A DNA stretch of 64,000 nucleotides from contig NZ_RJVG01000006.1 of the NCBI RefSeq assembly GCF_003752155.1, positions 186,001 to 250,000 on the forward strand, written 5' to 3'. The translations under genes and the position numbers were made by a program. Under the pieces are notes generated by a model, which had not been told where the DNA came from, searched no databases, and worked only from the letters and a program-made list of their open reading frames with translations. Source of the DNA: Mobilisporobacter senegalensis (GTDB lineage Bacteria; Bacillota; Clostridia; Lachnospirales; Lachnospiraceae). Position 1 is the first letter of the stretch, and every line of letters begins with the position of its first letter. This document shows positions 61,215 through 64,000 of this stretch, piece after piece.

Positions 61215-61295
61215 TTATTGATTATTTTCTAAGTTAAACTGATCGATTAATTCTTTTAGAATCTGAATCTGTGCAGATGGATGAATCGCATTCAT
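61215..61295 (-). CDS. Small ORF of 26 codons
   Basis: From ATG 61295 the frame reads MNAIHPSAQIQILKELIDQF plus LENNQ and a stop. The ribosome site AGGAGGCAGAG is directly upstream and a strong terminator follows about 25 bases after the stop, so it has the parts of a real small gene. The peptide is amphipathic and helical with a polar end; it shows weak resemblance to short Spo0E-like or DNA-mimic peptides only in helix length. No family is recognised. Confidence 0.5.
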   Translation of the reverse strand: MNAIHPSAQIQILKELIDQFNLENNQ

Positions 61296-61372
61296 CTCTG
61301 CCTCCTGCTATGAATGACAGGGAGATATCATTACAAATAAATCTGTCTGCTATTTACAAAATTAGATTTTAC

Positions 61373-61400
61373 TTTACAAAATATGGATAATGTATATAAT
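61373..61400 (+). promoter_or_regulatory. Promoter of the riboswitch-controlled gene
   Basis: TTTACA (61373-61378), a 16-base spacer and TATAAT (61395-61400) give a predicted start near 61407, just before the riboswitch. Confidence 0.65.
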
Positions 61401-61412
61401 TTTACTATAGGT

Positions 61413-61518
61413 AAAATATGGGGCAAACTTATAGAAATATAAGGACGCAAAGCTAGAAGTCGCACAAGATTAATTTTTATATTTGTAAATAAAAACAATC
61501 TTAGATAGTTCGGTTGCA
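61413..61518 (+). promoter_or_regulatory. Cyclic di-GMP-I (GEMM-I) riboswitch
   Basis: The conserved GGGCAAAC (61421-61428) and GGACGCAAAGC (61443-61453) flank a hairpin CTTATA-GAAA-TATAAG with the required GNRA loop. After a second, variable arm comes TTAGATAGTTCGGTTGC (about 61501-61517), matching the 3' conserved part of the class. The 3' end merges with an intrinsic terminator, so c-di-GMP should set read-through into the gene at 61612; the direction (on or off) was not resolved. Confidence 0.92.
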
Positions 61519-61558
61519 GCAAAACAGGATTTATAATCTTGTCTTTGTTGCTTTTTTT
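61516..61558 (+). terminator. Riboswitch expression-platform terminator
   Basis: GCAGCAAAACAGGAT (61516-61530) pairs with ATCTTGTCTTTGTTGC (61536-61551) with one bulge, then TTTTTTTAT. Its 5' arm shares the GC with the riboswitch's final GGTTGC, giving a direct physical switch. Confidence 0.85.
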
Positions 61559-61611
61559 ATAGCAAATTTTGTTGTATTAATTCTTAATTAAAGTGAAAGG
61601 GGGAAAGAGCT

Positions 61612-62118
61612 TTGGAGGATGAAAAAAAGAATGAGAAGTATATCCTGCAAGTAAGTAGAAAAAGGATACATTTTTTGTTTTCAGTTATAATAATTTTCGG
61701 AATAATTTTGACTGTATATATTTTAAACAATAAAGAATTAAAAGAGATTGATTACTCCTCTTTTGAAACCCCAAAAGAGGGAATTGTTGAGGAAGATGTT
61801 CCATATGGAATACATATAACAGTTATCCCTTCTGAATATTCACCTGATGTCTATGGAAACAATGGAATTGGTGAATGGCATCTTCGTATTATATTTCATA
61901 AGCCACAGGGTCTGACAAAGGAAAACATAAAATTTGCAAAAGAATATTTAGCGAAGTTTAATGATGAAGGAAGTGAGCAAATAAGTGAAGTTTTAATGAA
62001 ATTTAAAAAGATTGACAGGAATGAAATGGAAAGCATAAATATTATGAATGTGGGGTTAGATCTTTATAATTCCAAGGAATTCGTAGAACTGTATCTTTCG
62101 TGGAGTTATTTAGAATAG
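61612..62118 (+). CDS. Unknown single-span protein under c-di-GMP riboswitch control
   Basis: A 168-residue protein from a TTG start (61612) with AGGGGG eight bases upstream; no ATG offers a ribosome site. A charged cytoplasmic N-terminus of about 20 residues is followed by one span (HFLFSVIIIFGIILTVYIL) and an extracytoplasmic domain of about 120 residues (GIHITVIPSEYSPDVYGNNG, WHLRIIFHKPQGLTKENIKF). I recognise no family. A c-di-GMP-I riboswitch with terminator precedes it, so a role in the sessile/motile switch, adhesion or cell-surface assembly is expected. Confidence 0.7.
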   Translation: MEDEKKNEKYILQVSRKRIHFLFSVIIIFGIILTVYILNNKELKEIDYSSFETPKEGIVEEDVPYGIHITVIPSEYSPDVYGNNGIGEWHLRIIFHKPQGLTKENIKFAKEYLAKFNDEGSEQISEVLMKFKKIDRNEMESINIMNVGLDLYNSKEFVELYLSWSYLE

Positions 62119-62222
62119 TGGGGAGAAGTATTTTGCTCCTATGAATTACTTAGTTCAGTCCTATTCTTCAATTCTTGACCAAAGGCAAATGATACTACTA
62201 TGATAAACAGGGCATTAAATAA

Positions 62223-62268
62223 GGGCATGCCGTAAAACAGACCTTTAAGTCTACGATGCGGCACGCCC
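62223..62268 (-). terminator. Terminator of the FnIII surface protein
   Basis: GGGCGTGCCG and CGGCATGCCC pair with one G-U wobble (62223-62232 with 62259-62268) and an inner AGAC/GTCT helix, followed by TTATTT on the minus strand. Confidence 0.85.
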
Positions 62269-62274
62269 CTGATA

Positions 62275-64000
62275 TTATTTCACTGTAATTATAGTCTTAT
62301 AAGTTTTCTTTGAACCATTCCTCAATAAAATATTAGTAGTAATGGTTGCCTTTCCTTTCTTCTTGCCAGTAATAACACCTTTTGATGACACAGCAGCAAC
62401 TGATTTATTACTGGAGGTAAAGGTGATTTTTACTTCCTCTTTCCATCCATCCTTGATTGTTTTGCTAAATTTATTTACTTTTAATAACGTGCCTGGAAGA
62501 GTTATTTTAATCGTTGCAGTTTTCTCTTTTTTACTTCTAAGATATAAAGTCTTTTTACTTGCTGAAACATTATCAACAGACATTTTTACCTTACTTAATA
62601 AGGTTGTAGTAATTGTGTTTGATGGCCTCTTCAATAATAATACATAATCTCCACCTTTTTTGATCTGTATTGTTATAAATCCATCTTTATCAATTATATA
62701 GCTGTTATTTGTCTGTTCTTCCAGCTTCTTTGACTTTTCATTAAACGCATAAAGATACAACTTACTTCCTGCTTTTAAACTATCTGAAGCAACATTGATT
62801 CTAAGCTTAGAAAAACCTATAAGATCATCTGTAGTGCTAAAGCTTAATACTAAACTGTTATTTATGGAATTATTCTTATCTTTTTTCAATACACTCAACA
62901 ATGTATTTTTATTTTCCGGTAATGATCTTGCTAATCCCAGTTGTAGTATCAGATTTAGATCGGATCTTGCTATATCCTTATCGTCTAACTTAGCTCCATC
63001 AAGATTCCATGAATATAATTCTCTGCCTTTTATATCCTTAATTGATATTACAAAAACTGAATTGGCTTGATTCAGGGCATTTATAATTTCTTTGTCTAAA
63101 ATTAAATTCTTTATAGGCAGTGTTTCATTTTCAGGAAGCTGTATATCCAGTATAATATTTTTGATATCTCTCTTTTGGATGATTTCCATAATTTCTTTTT
63201 TCGTAATTTTTATGGTTAAATCAATCGGGATATCTTTAATAGAAATAGTACTGAACTCTCCTAGTAATTGATTCTGTTGTTCTATTGTCCTATCTAAAAC
63301 TTGTTCAGCAATATTTATGCCCAATAGAGTTTTATTTTTCTCTGCTTTAGAATCAGATATAGAACATGTTATATTACTTTCGGATGAGAGTACTCTTCCA
63401 TCCATATCAAGTGTAACTTTTAAGTTAAATATAACACCTCTTTGTTTATCCGTTACCATACTTTCTATTTCTATTATTCTAATGCCATCTTTCCACTTTA
63501 TCATTGCTGTTGTAACTGCTCTTAAGTTCGTATCTTCATAAATAATCGACTTAGGAACATTGGAATTATTATTATCCTGTGGGTCTGAGCCTGATCCGTT
63601 ACCTGGATTTGTAGGATTATCTTTCTGTGTGACAAAGGATATTGAACCCGCGGCTGATCGATTTCCTGCTCCATCTAATGCAACAATAGTTACGGTATAT
63701 TCTGTTCCTTGCCTTAAATTATTCAGACTTACTGTATTTGCAGTAACGACTTGGCTCCAGCCATCTTTATCCAAACTTACCTCATACCCTGCAACTCCTA
63801 CATTATCTGTAGATTCATCCCAGCTTATTCTTGCTGTTGTCTTTGTGATGTCAAATACCAACAAATTGTCTGGTGTTGAAGGTTGTTCAGTATCCACCGG
63901 CTCTTCTGCTCTTTTCGTGGTAAATTCAGCAATACCCGGATCCGATTGATTTCCAGCTTCATCTAAGGCTTTAATAGAAACTGTGTATCCCGTTCCTTCT
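62275..64000 (-). CDS. Fibronectin type III surface protein with C-terminal Ig-like domain (5' end outside window)
   Basis: The frame is open to the right edge, so the true start is not seen; about 574 residues are present. At least two FnIII repeats are visible (the end of one with GYTVSIKALDEAGNQSDPG, then a full one with ARISWDESTDNVGVAGYEVS and EYTVTIVALDGAGNRSAAG). A linker, a long beta-rich region and a C-terminal BIG_2-like Ig domain (ITFTSSNKSVAAVSSKGVIT, GKKKGKATITT) follow. It is probably secreted and binds a polysaccharide or cell surface. FnIII repeats with this pattern are common in clostridial glycan-active proteins, but no catalytic domain is seen here. Confidence 0.85.
   Translation of the reverse strand, partial: EGTGYTVSIKALDEAGNQSDPGIAEFTTKRAEEPVDTEQPSTPDNLLVFDITKTTARISWDESTDNVGVAGYEVSLDKDGWSQVVTANTVSLNNLRQGTEYTVTIVALDGAGNRSAAGSISFVTQKDNPTNPGNGSGSDPQDNNNSNVPKSIIYEDTNLRAVTTAMIKWKDGIRIIEIESMVTDKQRGVIFNLKVTLDMDGRVLSSESNITCSISDSKAEKNKTLLGINIAEQVLDRTIEQQNQLLGEFSTISIKDIPIDLTIKITKKEIMEIIQKRDIKNIILDIQLPENETLPIKNLILDKEIINALNQANSVFVISIKDIKGRELYSWNLDGAKLDDKDIARSDLNLILQLGLARSLPENKNTLLSVLKKDKNNSINNSLVLSFSTTDDLIGFSKLRINVASDSLKAGSKLYLYAFNEKSKKLEEQTNNSYIIDKDGFITIQIKKGGDYVLLLKRPSNTITTTLLSKVKMSVDNVSASKKTLYLRSKKEKTATIKITLPGTLLKVNKFSKTIKDGWKEEVKITFTSSNKSVAAVSSKGVITGKKKGKATITTNILLRNGSKKTYKTIITVK

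Noticed and set aside
62342-62647. A 101-residue plus-strand frame opposite the FnIII protein
   Set aside because: Shadow of the C-terminal Ig-like domain; no ribosome site or independent signals.

Overview
The window is AT-rich, densely coded chromosomal DNA of a strictly anaerobic Clostridia member, most likely a Lachnospiraceae close to the soil and plant-polymer degraders. The support is AGGAGG ribosome sites, an S-layer homology protein, hybrid cluster protein, hemerythrin, Fe-S L-serine dehydratase, YesM/YesN sugar regulation and a GEMM riboswitch. No rRNA, tRNA, prophage or CRISPR array was seen. This placement is inference from gene content.

Layout. 1-4.4 kb: surface glycopolymer genes (pyruvyl transferase/Fe-S fusion, TagF/GT4 fusion). 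4.7-6.9 kb: an S-layer protein. 7.0-11.3 kb: a nitrosative/oxidative stress cluster of hemerythrin, an unknown partner, a DUF1858 protein, hydroxylamine reductase (hcp) and a Crp/Fnr regulator. Three palindromes of one family there sit about 41 bases upstream of predicted starts. 11.4-14.9 kb: ferrous iron uptake (feoA, feoA, feoB, a Fur-like gene, a Cys-rich FeoB partner) behind a consensus promoter and a Fur-like box. 15-29.7 kb: chemoreceptor, Amt-GlnK fusion with a structured leader, a second Crp/Fnr regulator facing an antiporter/PRTase operon, carB, msrA, sdaAA/sdaAB and a small Asn-rich repeat peptide. 30-41.6 kb: amidohydrolase, secDF, VanZ, a GH18 chitinase, a PdaB-like deacetylase, AraC+ClpP, and an ECF sigma/RsiV-like pair.

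41.8-58.9 kb is a 17 kb minus-strand chitin module. Secreted GH18 chitinase with two CBM5/12 domains makes oligosaccharides. A YesM/YesN-type two-component system and an ABC importer without its own ATPase take them up. GH94 N,N'-diacetylchitobiose phosphorylase splits chitobiose to GlcNAc-1-P and GlcNAc. A phosphohexomutase, NagA and NagB feed the sugar to glycolysis. A chemoreceptor lies inside the run.

59-64 kb is accessory: a chloramphenicol acetyltransferase behind a 9-codon leader peptide and a hairpin masking its ribosome site, a 323-bp repeat element with 13-bp terminal inverted repeats, a 26-codon ORF, a c-di-GMP-I riboswitch with a terminator ahead of an unknown membrane protein, and a fibronectin-III surface protein running off the right edge.

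Functions are read from motifs and remembered family signatures; no search was run. RNA structures and operators were paired by eye.
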